Below are positions 33,900 through 41,710 of a DNA stretch of 41,710 bases, one piece after another; positions within the stretch are counted from its first letter, which is position 1; every line of letters starts with the position of its first letter. A model generated the notes under the pieces. That model ran no database searches. It saw nothing but the letters and a program-made list of their open reading frames with translations, and had not been told where the DNA came from. Position numbers and translations under genes: made by a program. The stretch comes from Thermoplasmata archaeon (GTDB taxonomy: Archaea > Thermoplasmatota > Thermoplasmata > Thermoplasmatales > Thermoplasmataceae): contig JAJZLW010000081.1 in assembly GCA_021850505.1 (NCBI GenBank), forward strand, positions 1 to 41,710. The letters are read 5' to 3'.

Positions 33900-35240
33900 G
33901 TGGTTAAAATCTGGAGCGGTGGGGCATCAAAAGAAGCGGAAATAGATCTCTCAGATATTATGACTGCGGAGGATGCGGAGATCGATTCTATGCTCCTGGA
34001 TCATGAAGTAGTTTCCCTTCTTGCCTATCAGTTGCAGTTAAGGGAAGAATCCATCATTTCGAAAGAGGACAGCGACACAATACTTTCGAGCCTGCTGAAT
34101 TTGCTTGGTAAGAAAATCACCATAGATCCAGCGGTTGAAGACGTGCATGGATTTGTAGAGGAATATATGAGAGAGAAGACGGGTGATGCGTACAAGAATC
34201 TCCGCATTTTTCTTTCAAGGAATGAACAGAGCCACATTGACATAAGATCCTTCTATATTGATCATCTCCTTAAAATTTCGAAATATCTCACCACCCTTTC
34301 ACAGATAATGTTCACTCGAAAAGATGATTACAGCGGAGTGATGCCCGGTTATACTCATAATCGCCAGGCAATGCCGTTAAGAATTTCCACCTATTTTGAC
34401 TATTTGTCCAGAACGTTTCTCGACATTTCGCTTGATACACTTAATTTATCTGGAAATTTTTCGGTTATTTCACCACTTGGTTACGGTTCGGGTTTCGGTT
34501 CACTTTCACCGGTGGATTTCAAAATCGTTGCAGAAAACCTCGGCTTCAAGTCCATTGCCCAAAATCCAATGGCCGGAAGTTTTTATCGTGGCATTGATGA
34601 TCTGAATGTCTCATCGCTTATGGTTAGAATAATGATCCTCCTCTCAAAAATATCACAAGATTTTATAACATTTAGCGCAGGAGACATGGCTTTCATAACA
34701 CTTCCAGAAGGATTCTGCACCGGCAGTTCACTGATGCCAAACAAGAGGAATCCAGACTTTCTGGAAATGGTTCAGGGTTACGCATCTGAAGCAATTGGGC
34801 ATTTCGTCGCATCTGCAACGATTCTGGTGAATAAAAGTTCGGGTTATCACAGGGAATTCCAGACATCAAAAGACAAAACAATAGAATTTGTGATCTTATG
34901 CGAGAAGATCCTCAACCACTTTCAGGACTTCCTGATGAAATTCAAACTTGACGAGAAGAAGGCAACGACCTCAATGGAAAACTCCGTAAATGCTACTGCA
35001 GAAGCATTCTCAATTTTTAAATCCGGAAAGTCCTGGAAAGATTCGTACACCGCTGTTGGTGATATGATTGGGAAGGGAATGCTTCTTGATTACCACAAAC
35101 CACCTGAATACATATCCGTGGAAAGGAAAGATATCCTCTACGCAAACAAGAAAAGAACGGAACTGGCAAATTCATGGTATAGACCCAGACACAACCTGAT
35201 CCTCCAGGTGAAAATGATCGTAAAAAACAGGTCCACATAA
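33900..35240 (+). CDS. argH: Argininosuccinate lyase
   Basis: Splits argininosuccinate into arginine and fumarate. Seen: MVKIWSGGASKE start, the region VEDVHGFVEEYMREKTGD, PGYTHNRQAMPL with its catalytic-region His, and the family signature GSSLMPNKRNPDFLEM with its flexible catalytic Ser loop. Length 446 is normal. GTG start at 33900. Together with argG it completes arginine synthesis from citrulline. Ornithine carbamoyltransferase is absent from the window, so ornithine (perhaps made by LysW enzymes) must be carbamoylated by an enzyme coded elsewhere. Confidence 0.95.
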   Translation: MVKIWSGGASKEAEIDLSDIMTAEDAEIDSMLLDHEVVSLLAYQLQLREESIISKEDSDTILSSLLNLLGKKITIDPAVEDVHGFVEEYMREKTGDAYKNLRIFLSRNEQSHIDIRSFYIDHLLKISKYLTTLSQIMFTRKDDYSGVMPGYTHNRQAMPLRISTYFDYLSRTFLDISLDTLNLSGNFSVISPLGYGSGFGSLSPVDFKIVAENLGFKSIAQNPMAGSFYRGIDDLNVSSLMVRIMILLSKISQDFITFSAGDMAFITLPEGFCTGSSLMPNKRNPDFLEMVQGYASEAIGHFVASATILVNKSSGYHREFQTSKDKTIEFVILCEKILNHFQDFLMKFKLDEKKATTSMENSVNATAEAFSIFKSGKSWKDSYTAVGDMIGKGMLLDYHKPPEYISVERKDILYANKKRTELANSWYRPRHNLILQVKMIVKNRST

Positions 35241-35456
35241 ACCTTAAACGGAAGAGGTAGGAGAATTGACTCGTTTGAAAGAACTCTCTTTAAATTTCAT
35301 GTGACCCCGGTGCAAGATTGAAAATTTGGTGAAGTTTAATATAAAGGTCATAGGTTGAAAAGAACCATCCTTACACGACTCCTTTCTCATCACTGTCAAT
35401 AGCACGTTTAACTAGTTCGTAAAAATATATAAAATACTAAATTCATTTGAATTTTA

Positions 35457-35531
35457 TGCTCCGACCGGGATTTGGACCCGGGTCGCCGGCTTGAAAGGCC
35501 GGTATGCTTGGCCGGACTACACTATCGGAGC
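35457..35531 (-). tRNA. tRNA-Glu (anticodon UUC)
   Basis: Complete cloverleaf of 75 nt without encoded CCA. Acceptor GCTCCGA pairs with TCGGAGC, discriminator A; D-arm GTGTAGTCCGGCCAAGCAT; anticodon stem CCGGC/GCCGG with loop CTTTCAA (TTC at 34-36); T-stem CCGGG/CCCGG. The T-loop reads TCCAAAT, so position 55 is C where nearly all tRNAs have U (pseudouridine). No intron. It sits alone in the 397-bp gap between argH and pelota; nothing else was seen in that gap beyond a lone GGTCATA at 35346-35352. Confidence 0.95.
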
Positions 35532-35547
35532 AGACCTACGGGGAAGC

Positions 35548-35560
35548 CTTATAAATTATA
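35548..35560 (-). promoter_or_regulatory. Promoter of tRNA-Glu
   Basis: Minus-strand TATAATTTATAAG is centred about 24 bp before the tRNA 5' end at 35531, the normal archaeal TATA distance. Confidence 0.6.
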
Positions 35561-35637
35561 TTAATTTTTGACTGCAGATTTACTTCGAAAATTATACGTT
35601 TGATTTTACAGTAAAGATTCCAGTTATTTCAGATCGA

Positions 35638-36675
35638 TTACGAAACAGGATACCGAAGAATAGCAACTTTTCCACCAAATCCCTTAATTGTCTTCCCTGG
35701 ATTTCCATGCGAACTTACAACGCTTATTTTACCGCCTTTTCCTGTAACCATGTTTATCAGTTCAATGTTCGATTCATTTCGAACCTCATCATCAGAAAGA
35801 ATGAGTTTATCTATGGCACCAAGACTGGCAGCATTTCTGATCTCAAGATCACCATAAATAGCCATGTTTCCAGTTTTAAGCAATTTAAGAAAATCATCAA
35901 GTATCGACTGTTCCTCCGTCAGTCTCGATAACGACATCGCCTTTTTCCCCTCCGCGCTGTCGATATATTCATAGACGGCACCTTCATCAGTCCTGCTTGC
36001 TGATGCAGTCATAATCTGTATTCCAGAAAATTCCTTCTTTTCCTTAAGGTATCTGGACAGGCCATCTTTTGTGAAACCCGGTCCAATTATAGTGATCCTC
36101 ATTTCTTTCACAATATAATGAGACAGCGCTTTCGCAATATTTTCAAAATAGTCTCTTTCATTATAATCTGAATCAAAGTACTTGCCAGATCTCCCGGACT
36201 CAATTCTGCCAGAAAACTGAATTCCATAGGTGAGCATTACGAATATATTTGCTTCCTCATCATCAAGACAGACAAATACCTCAGAAACTTTCCCGGATTG
36301 CCTGACTGAATCTTCCAGCATCCTTTTCTCATTCGGCAACCACGATTCCTTCTTTATCTCAATCAAATCGCCAGGTTTGAAAATTGCTGATTGATGTTCT
36401 CCTATCGCATCCTCAATACCAGATACTATTGAACCAAGAATCCTTATTCGATCTGAAAAAGCCTGAAATTCAATCTTTTCTATTGATATCAATACCTTGA
36501 CAGGCTTTCTGTCGGTTTCCTTGCTTCTTGTCATGTCCGCCTGTTTCTCCACCCGGCGTTTTACCAGAGCCGATATCTGATCTCCAGGATGTAAGATATT
36601 TTCCAGATACCAGAGATCATCAAGGCCTTCAAGCACGACATTCAGTTCAGCTTCAGACATATGAAAGACTTTCAT
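35638..36675 (-). CDS. pelA: Pelota (aPelota), ribosome rescue factor
   Basis: Release-factor-like protein that splits stalled ribosomes with ABCE1. Seen: N-terminal Sm-like domain (LWYLENILHPGDQISALVKRRV, VKVLISIEKIEF, IRILGSIVSG), the HQSAIFKPGDLIEIKKESW motif, a central domain starting at VFVCLDDEEANIFVML, and the C-terminal L7Ae-like domain NMAIYGDLEIRNAASLGAIDKLILSDDEV, ending GKTIKGFGGKVAILRYPV. No GGQ is present, as expected for Pelota. Length 345 is normal. Its ATG overlaps the stop of the Mut7-C gene by 4 bp. Confidence 0.96.
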   Translation of the reverse strand: MKVFHMSEAELNVVLEGLDDLWYLENILHPGDQISALVKRRVEKQADMTRSKETDRKPVKVLISIEKIEFQAFSDRIRILGSIVSGIEDAIGEHQSAIFKPGDLIEIKKESWLPNEKRMLEDSVRQSGKVSEVFVCLDDEEANIFVMLTYGIQFSGRIESGRSGKYFDSDYNERDYFENIAKALSHYIVKEMRITIIGPGFTKDGLSRYLKEKKEFSGIQIMTASASRTDEGAVYEYIDSAEGKKAMSLSRLTEEQSILDDFLKLLKTGNMAIYGDLEIRNAASLGAIDKLILSDDEVRNESNIELINMVTGKGGKISVVSSHGNPGKTIKGFGGKVAILRYPVS

Positions 36676-37130
36676 TTTTCATCCATCAGATCCTTTATTG
36701 TTTTCAATATATTCCTGTAGTGATCACCTTTCCAGTATATCTTTCCGCAGTCCGGGCATTTCATGACTGTCTGGTAACGTTCGAGTACTCCATCCGGAAC
36801 ACTTCCCTTTACCGATGCAGATGGAACATCCTGCAGCAAAGCATTACATGCCGGGCACCTTGTAAAGAACAGCTTCTCGTCCATTTTGATCGTCCGGATT
36901 ACCTGCCTTGTCTGATCAATATGATCGGTTGATTCTATCAGGATGGAATTCATGCTTCTGCGATGAAGTTCTTTATCCCTTGTCAGCAGGATTCTCCCGG
37001 TCTCCTCGCACCTTTTTGCGATTGTTGAATCATCGAGATCGGCGCTCGCATATTCCGTGTCCAGCCCAAGCAGCCTCATCCATCTGGTCAATCTGCCCAA
37101 CATGTGGTCCGTGAAATATCTAAGTGTCAC
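36672..37130 (-). CDS. Mut7-C PIN-like RNase with zinc ribbon
   Basis: A protein of 152 residues of the Mut7-C type: PIN-like nuclease core with RYFTDHMLGRLTRWMRLLGLDTEYA and acidic residues in SADLDDSTIAKRCEETGRILLTRDKEL, followed by a zinc ribbon (RCPACNALL ... KCPDCGKIYWKGDHY). Family members are thought to cleave RNA. It lies between ubiX and pelota with overlaps on both sides (11 bp and 4 bp), so it is co-translated with the ribosome rescue factor. A link to decay of mRNAs on stalled ribosomes is an attractive inference. Confidence 0.88.
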   Translation of the reverse strand: MTLRYFTDHMLGRLTRWMRLLGLDTEYASADLDDSTIAKRCEETGRILLTRDKELHRRSMNSILIESTDHIDQTRQVIRTIKMDEKLFFTRCPACNALLQDVPSASVKGSVPDGVLERYQTVMKCPDCGKIYWKGDHYRNILKTIKDLMDEK

Positions 37131-37683
37131 CGGATCTCCATCTTTTTATGAGCGAGTTTTCAACACCCATCAGATCAAGGACGCGGCTCACAATGAAGTT
37201 AACCATATCGTCGACTGTTTTTGGTTTTGTATAATACCCCGGGCTTGCTGGTGCAATAATCGCGCCAGCAAGTGAGATCTTGTGCATGTTTTCAAGTACT
37301 ATTGTACTGTATGGCATCTCCCTTGGAACAAGAACCATCCTTCTCCTCTCTTTCAAGGCGACAGCGCATGCCCTGGTAGTCAATGTATCCGATATTCCTG
37401 AAGCAATTTTTCCCAGAGTTGAAATACTGCACGGTATCACCACCAGTGCATTGAAGATAAAGCTTCCCGAGCTGACTTTTGCCGCAATGTCCTTATCGTC
37501 GTAAGTATAGGTTGCAAGACTGAGCATCCTTTCAGGAGGAAACCCGGTTTCTTCTGCCATGACTTTTTTGGCATTTTCGCTTATTACAAGATGGGTCTCA
37601 TAGCTTTTCAGGTTTTCCAGAAGCCTCAGGGCCAGTATGGTTCCAGACCCCCCGGTTACGCCAACAACAAATCTATCCTGCAT
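37120..37683 (-). CDS. ubiX: UbiX-like flavin prenyltransferase
   Basis: Makes prenylated FMN, the cofactor of UbiD decarboxylases. Seen: FMN-binding start VVGVTGGSGTILALRLL, SFIFNALVVIPCSISTLGKIASGISDTLTTRACAVALKERRRMVLVPREMPYSTIVLENM, and IIAPASPGYYTKPKTVDDMVNFIVSRVLDLMGV, all typical. Length 187 is normal. I prefer ATG 37683 (MQDRFVVG): a minus-strand TATA-like gataaatac is about 30 bp upstream. ATG 37698 would add five residues. No UbiD is seen in the window. First gene of the unit with Mut7-C and pelota. Confidence 0.93.
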   Translation of the reverse strand: MQDRFVVGVTGGSGTILALRLLENLKSYETHLVISENAKKVMAEETGFPPERMLSLATYTYDDKDIAAKVSSGSFIFNALVVIPCSISTLGKIASGISDTLTTRACAVALKERRRMVLVPREMPYSTIVLENMHKISLAGAIIAPASPGYYTKPKTVDDMVNFIVSRVLDLMGVENSLIKRWRSGDT

Positions 37684-37743
37684 TCGATCAACTGCCATAA
37701 ATTGATTTCGTATTTATCTATTGTCTTAATTGTGAATCTGTCC

Positions 37744-38298
37744 TTAACGTCTTCTGTTGAACACGAAATACAGGACAAAAATAGAGGCTATTATTGCTAC
37801 AAGCACTCCAACATAGATATCCTCAGTCACCGGTTTCTTGATCTTCGGCACAGACCATGAAAAACCCGGATAGGCTCCGGAATCAAGGGCCTGAATGTTC
37901 GTGAAATCTTTGACCTGCGAGGCAAGGTTCTTTGTCTGATTGAAAGCTTTGGTGAAATTCGCCGTGGATGGTGCACCTATTTCAGACATCTTTTCAATTA
38001 TCTGCTGGCCGTATGGATTCAAGCCCGTATAACTTAAATCAAACAGGATCAGATCCTCAGTTGCATTGCCTGTCCAGTTATAGGAAACATAGGATTTGTT
38101 GTTGTATACTGTATTGATATCCGTTATCCAGTCGCTCGAAACAACATTGTATATAGTACCATTATACATGTATGGGATCGAAGGCAGAGACGTCGGTTCT
38201 GGGGGCAGTGGTGGCGCTGAAGCGGATGCTATCGCCGGAATAACTGCCAGAAGGAGAAGCGCGATAACGACAGATGATGATGCCAGTTTTTTATTCAT
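37744..38298 (-). CDS. Secreted protein with C-terminal membrane anchor
   Basis: A protein of 184 residues with an N-terminal signal peptide (KLASSSVVIALLLLAVIPAIASAS, cleavage likely after ASA near residue 27), a Pro-rich stretch (APPLPPEPTSLPSIP), an outer domain rich in Tyr, Asn and NxS/T sequons, and a C-terminal membrane helix (YVGVLVAIIASIFVLYFVF) followed by NRRR. It should be displayed on the cell surface. I do not recognise the family. A TATA-like aaatatcatatag (minus strand) lies about 32 bp upstream of the ATG. Confidence 0.75.
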   Translation of the reverse strand: MNKKLASSSVVIALLLLAVIPAIASASAPPLPPEPTSLPSIPYMYNGTIYNVVSSDWITDINTVYNNKSYVSYNWTGNATEDLILFDLSYTGLNPYGQQIIEKMSEIGAPSTANFTKAFNQTKNLASQVKDFTNIQALDSGAYPGFSWSVPKIKKPVTEDIYVGVLVAIIASIFVLYFVFNRRR

Positions 38299-38439
38299 GT
38301 ATGCAGAAAAGCCAAATCAAAAATCACTATATGATATTTCTTGATCTTTTGTCATGAATAGAGATCACTTTGAAGTCATAAATTTTACTAAAGGGATTGG
38401 GCAACCAGGCAAAGCATCTATTTCCAGCATGAAAAAAGG

Positions 38440-40083
38440 TTATAGAAATTCATTCGAATGATCAGATATGTATTTCTTCACCTTATTTCTCCCAAAAATC
38501 ATTGCCTGATATATATCATACTGGTTGCTGTCAAGCAATGAAAAGTCAAATTCACCATCATCAGTGAAAGTGATCCCCTTTTCAGATGCAATCTTCTGAA
38601 AGGACTGTGCTCTTGCCCTGTCCAGGGAAGAAAGGCTCTTCAAGCCTACAGTTATCTTACTTTTTTCGCTCAGTTCTAGAATACGATCATGGTGCTGATA
38701 GATATTGCTTAGAATTCTTTCAGCACTATCCGGTATATCCGGATATGTCTTCTTTGGCAGGCAATAGATGCCCTCACCCTGAAATCTGCTGTTCACCTTT
38801 ATTGTCACGCCTGCCTTTGAGAGTGCGTTTTTATAGTAATCAAGGACTGGCAGGAATGCCTTTTTCTTGAACGGATCAGTAATCTTGTTAATCTGTCCCC
38901 CTATTTTCGGTTCTGATTCATGCAATATCACATGCAGTCCCGTCTTTGATGCGTAAAGAGCAGCCTCCAGCCCCTGTATTCCAGCACCAACTATGCATAC
39001 CTCTCCTCTGAACTTTGGCAGCAAATCCCTCTCATGACCGGTAGAAGGATTCACGGTGCATCTGACCTCTCCAAAGGTCAGGTCCCTGCATCCCTGGTTG
39101 CACCTGATGCATGGTCTAAGAAGATCAGGATTACTGATGACCTTTTCCGCAAAAGCAGGATCAGCCAGCATTCCCCTTCCTATGGACACAAAATCAGCTT
39201 TTTGCAGTGCCTTGTTTATGCTGTCCTTCCCGATCAGAGAACCCACCAGTATCGTTGTAATTTCCGGTTTTCTGGGGAGTCGTTCTGCTATGTGCGCCTC
39301 ATTTGAATAGAAAGAGGCTGATGAACCAGGTGGATTGAAGTTACCGGCTGAAAAATGCACGTAATCTATATCCTTAAGAGATTCAGCCACCTTCAGTCCG
39401 TAATCAGGTTGAAAACCCCCCGGATCATCCTCATACAGGCTGAGCCTGATGCCAACGTTTTCAATTATTCCCGAGACTGCATCTATCACCATCTGGGGAA
39501 AGGTTAGTCTCTTCTCGAAAGAGCCCCCATACCTATCGTTCCTTGTGTTAAGGGATGGCGATATGTATTCATGTACCAAGTAACCATGTGCTCCATGAAT
39601 CTCAACCCCGTCGAATTTTGCCAGTTTAGCAATATTTGCAGCGGATTCAAAGTTCCTGATAGTACTTTCAATGTCATCTTCGGTCATTTCACGCGGAATG
39701 CTGCCCATGTAGTCCTTTTCAGACGGAGCCATAGGAACAGCTTTGTTTTCCGTCCTGAGCGCTTTTCCGCCTGCATGAACCAGCTGCATAAACGCAAGGC
39801 CGTCATTGGCGTGGATCGATTCGGTTACCCTCTTCAATTTTGGCACAAATGAGGTCGTATATGCTCCCATCTGATTCCTGGATCCACGCGCATTAATGCT
39901 GTCAATGTATGTATATTCAGTAATTATCAGACCTGCGCCACCTCTTGCCCTTGCCGTAAGGTAAGCGATATGGTTTTCGTTTGTGGATCCATCCGGGTTT
40001 GCAAGGTTAGAGATCATCGGCGCCATCACGATTCTATTCTTTATCGTAAGGTTGCCAATGTTTCCTGGATCAGAAATTTTCAT
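38440..40083 (-). CDS. Old Yellow Enzyme-type flavoprotein, 2,4-dienoyl-CoA reductase-like
   Basis: FMN-dependent ene-reductase/NADH:flavin oxidoreductase. Seen: OYE TIM barrel (residues 1 to about 320) with RIVMAPMISNLANPDG, FMQLVHAGGKA, FDGVEIHGAHGYLVHEYISPSLNTRNDRYGGSFEKR and FVSIGRGMLADPAFA; the 4Fe-4S motif CIRCNQGC followed 12 residues later by Cys in VRCTVNP; and an FAD-binding start VCIVGAGIQGLEAAL. Full-length relatives have about 640-670 residues with a further NAD(P)-binding domain. This one has 547, and its last 120 residues show no GxGxxG, so electron entry from NAD(P)H may differ. Confidence 0.88.
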   Translation of the reverse strand: MKISDPGNIGNLTIKNRIVMAPMISNLANPDGSTNENHIAYLTARARGGAGLIITEYTYIDSINARGSRNQMGAYTTSFVPKLKRVTESIHANDGLAFMQLVHAGGKALRTENKAVPMAPSEKDYMGSIPREMTEDDIESTIRNFESAANIAKLAKFDGVEIHGAHGYLVHEYISPSLNTRNDRYGGSFEKRLTFPQMVIDAVSGIIENVGIRLSLYEDDPGGFQPDYGLKVAESLKDIDYVHFSAGNFNPPGSSASFYSNEAHIAERLPRKPEITTILVGSLIGKDSINKALQKADFVSIGRGMLADPAFAEKVISNPDLLRPCIRCNQGCRDLTFGEVRCTVNPSTGHERDLLPKFRGEVCIVGAGIQGLEAALYASKTGLHVILHESEPKIGGQINKITDPFKKKAFLPVLDYYKNALSKAGVTIKVNSRFQGEGIYCLPKKTYPDIPDSAERILSNIYQHHDRILELSEKSKITVGLKSLSSLDRARAQSFQKIASEKGITFTDDGEFDFSLLDSNQYDIYQAMIFGRNKVKKYISDHSNEFL

Positions 40084-40101
40084 CTTCCCTGATTATTTTA
40101 C

Positions 40102-40121
40102 AATTGATAAATCTATCAATT
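40102..40121. promoter_or_regulatory. 8-4-8 palindrome at the promoter of the flavoprotein gene
   Basis: AATTGATA-AATC-TATCAATT is a perfect inverted repeat between the surface-protein stop and the flavoprotein ATG (40083). On the minus strand its centre includes GATTTATCAA, which is at TATA distance (about 27 bp) from the ATG, so a bound protein would block the promoter. It could be a repressor site; chance is possible in AT-rich DNA. Confidence 0.45.
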
Positions 40122-41708
40122 TCCGCCTTTTCTGACAATATATTCTTTTCCATCCGGATCGGTCCCAATCTCGATTGATCCCTCCTTTGAAAGTGCATTC
40201 AAAGATGTCTTGATTGAATGGGCGCTGATCCTCCTTTTTTTTGCGGACTTAATGGCAGCCTTTATCCTCATACCGTCGCAGGAGAGGACAAAATCGGTTA
40301 TTTCCCGATCATCCTTATTTTCCCTGATTTTTCCATAAGCTAAGAAAGCAGCAGCGAGAAGTGCAGCCGCAATTAATGGGTACCAGCCGACTGAAAATAT
40401 TCTCTTATGATATATCAGAGTGGTGTTCTGGTAATTAACGTATGCCGTGGCCTCAGAATAACCGAATGGGGTCAAAAGATCTAAGAGTGTCATGCCCGTG
40501 GAACTTTCTCTGCCATAAGTTATTGTAACAGTAGCGTTTTCGGCATTTTGTCCAGATAGATGAATTGAAAATAATGAGAGACCGAGGATGGAATATCCGT
40601 CAAAAGATGCGCCGGTTATGTTCACATAATGATCGATCACAACCCTAAAACTCATCTCTGCAGCGTTTCCACATCGGTCTATAACATAAATGGATGCATT
40701 GAAGACATCATTTCTATTAACGTTCAGAGAGATGAGACCTGATGCATTATCAGGATCAAGCTGAACTGTTTTCCCTAAATACCTTATGTATATAGACTGA
40801 AGAGGCGCAGAATCCGCAATCCTGTAGGTTATGTATCCGCCCCCTGATGAATTAACGCTTGCATTGATTACAGGAGCCGCTGTCTCATAAGTTACCGGAA
40901 CAGTGGAATTCCTGAAGTTTCCCCATTCAGACGTCACATTTGCAATAAGGACATATTGACCGGTGCCCATTGAGAGTGTGAGTTGTGCGGAAGCTCCCGA
41001 AGCCTCCTCTAATTCATTTCCACCGAAGTAAAGGATAAACATGCAGGATACATTTTCCTGTCCTGAAGCATTCAGGCTTAAAGCGGTCAAATTTGTGTAT
41101 AATGCATTAATGTTTCCAAGAGCAGGGAAAGGGATTGTATTATTGACTGATATGCTGAATGAAAGAGAATTTTCGAGTCCGCTCTCATCGATTGAGGATA
41201 TTTTGAAATTATAGTTACCATTTGAGATGAAAAGGTATCGATTATTGGAAGAATTGAACTGAACTATGTTTTCGGCATTTACCGAATATATTATTGAGCC
41301 AGATGGCCCCGTTATTGAAAATGACATAACAGATGTAATATTGCTCATTGTACTGATGTAAAAGGAATTGTTTTCTGAATCTCCATAAAATGAATAGAAG
41401 TTACCATTGCTTCCATTGAACAATATCGACGGAGCGTAATCCATGACATAGAATATCCTGGAGGAAAGTTTTATCCGCAAACCGTCAAGCATTGTTGCAT
41501 AGATTGAAATCTGAAAGGTTCCATTTTCAAGTAATGGAGATATGCTGTCATTGTCTGTTATGGTAGAATAATTGAATGTATCCGAGCTTATGGAAACAAC
41601 ATAATTTTTTGCATAATCAACAGGACTCCAGTATATTTTTGGTCTTGTCGAATTAAAATACGTTCCGTTAACAGGGTAAAGGCTGAAATTAGAAACATTT
41701 GATGGCAC
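40116..41708 (-). CDS. Surface protein with cytoplasmic winged-helix-like tail (5' end outside window)
   Basis: The frame runs to the window edge; the first codon here is GTG, and the real start is probably beyond it. What is visible is about 450 residues of beta-rich, Ig-like repeats dense in NxS/T sequons, one membrane helix (WYPLIAAALLAAAFLAYGKI), then about 70 cytoplasmic residues (KAAIKSAKKRRISAHSIKTS, LNALSKEGSIEIGTDPDGKE) that look like a small winged helix with its wing. This is the plan of a membrane-bound sensor-regulator, but the family is not recognised and DNA binding is inferred. The flavoprotein gene follows 32 bp downstream on the same strand. Confidence 0.75.
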   Translation of the reverse strand: MPSNVSNFSLYPVNGTYFNSTRPKIYWSPVDYAKNYVVSISSDTFNYSTITDNDSISPLLENGTFQISIYATMLDGLRIKLSSRIFYVMDYAPSILFNGSNGNFYSFYGDSENNSFYISTMSNITSVMSFSITGPSGSIIYSVNAENIVQFNSSNNRYLFISNGNYNFKISSIDESGLENSLSFSISVNNTIPFPALGNINALYTNLTALSLNASGQENVSCMFILYFGGNELEEASGASAQLTLSMGTGQYVLIANVTSEWGNFRNSTVPVTYETAAPVINASVNSSGGGYITYRIADSAPLQSIYIRYLGKTVQLDPDNASGLISLNVNRNDVFNASIYVIDRCGNAAEMSFRVVIDHYVNITGASFDGYSILGLSLFSIHLSGQNAENATVTITYGRESSTGMTLLDLLTPFGYSEATAYVNYQNTTLIYHKRIFSVGWYPLIAAALLAAAFLAYGKIRENKDDREITDFVLSCDGMRIKAAIKSAKKRRISAHSIKTSLNALSKEGSIEIGTDPDGKEYIVRKGGN

Positions 41709-41710
41709 AA

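Noticed and set aside
35346..35352. Lone GGTCATA half-site after argH
   Set aside because: No partner arm and no gene start beside it on either strand; expected by chance.

Overview
The window reads as chromosomal DNA of an acidophilic archaeon of the Thermoplasmatales (Thermoplasma/Ferroplasma/Cuniculiplasma-like). The reasons are an archaeal A-type ATP synthase operon, Pelota, a LysW-dependent lysine pathway, many leaderless genes with a TATA element about 25 bp before the start codon, frequent TTG/GTG starts, and a large membrane-anchored sedolisin with C-terminal 'ETGLP' surface repeats as expected of a peptide-scavenging acidophile. No rRNA, IS element or CRISPR array was seen. One tRNA gene, tRNA-Glu(UUC), is present.

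Layout. 1-8.9 kb: a stop-interrupted small ORF, a sedolisin, a diverged QueA-like enzyme in an operon with a short-chain dehydrogenase, a small unknown gene behind a PolX/PHP DNA polymerase, a DsrE-like protein and a short NfeD-like membrane protein. 8.9-17.3 kb (minus strand): the complete A1AO ATP synthase operon in the order K-E-C-F-A-B-D-x-H-I, where x is a 56-codon membrane ORF. 17.4-20 kb: HSL-type esterase, GNAT acetyltransferase, FAS1-domain protein and a four-helix membrane protein. 20-21.7 kb: a small accessory patch with a tRNA-like remnant, an MNT/HEPN gene pair and about 700 bp with no convincing gene.

21.7-35.2 kb is the metabolic core: lysW-lysY-lysZ-lysJ-lysX-lysK-lysT-lysU-homoisocitrate dehydrogenase-homocitrate synthase, followed by argG and argH. 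Together these make alpha-aminoadipate from 2-oxoglutarate and acetyl-CoA, carry it on LysW to lysine, and supply the last two steps of arginine synthesis. The same LysW enzymes may also make ornithine. The 2-oxoadipate aminotransferase and ornithine carbamoyltransferase are not in the window.

The most interesting signal is regulatory. Two paralogous proteins, each with an N-terminal helix-turn-helix-like part and a C-terminal ACT (amino-acid-sensing) domain, bracket the lysine cluster at 21714-22385 and 31966-32580, each transcribed away from a biosynthetic promoter. The control regions of lysW and of homocitrate synthase share the half-site TATGACCA/TGGTCATA directly upstream of TATA: a perfect 8-4-8 palindrome at lysW and widely spaced arms at homocitrate synthase. 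The argG/regulator-2 region carries a related TTATGATT/AATCATAA inverted repeat at the same place. This looks like a local lysine/arginine regulon with two sister regulators, a system I do not know to be described.

35.2-41.7 kb: tRNA-Glu with a C at T-loop position 55, an overlapping ubiX-Mut7C nuclease-pelota operon, a small secreted membrane-anchored protein, an Old Yellow Enzyme-type flavoprotein with a degenerate C-terminus behind an 8-4-8 palindrome, and the 3' part of a gene for a surface protein with a cytoplasmic winged-helix-like tail.
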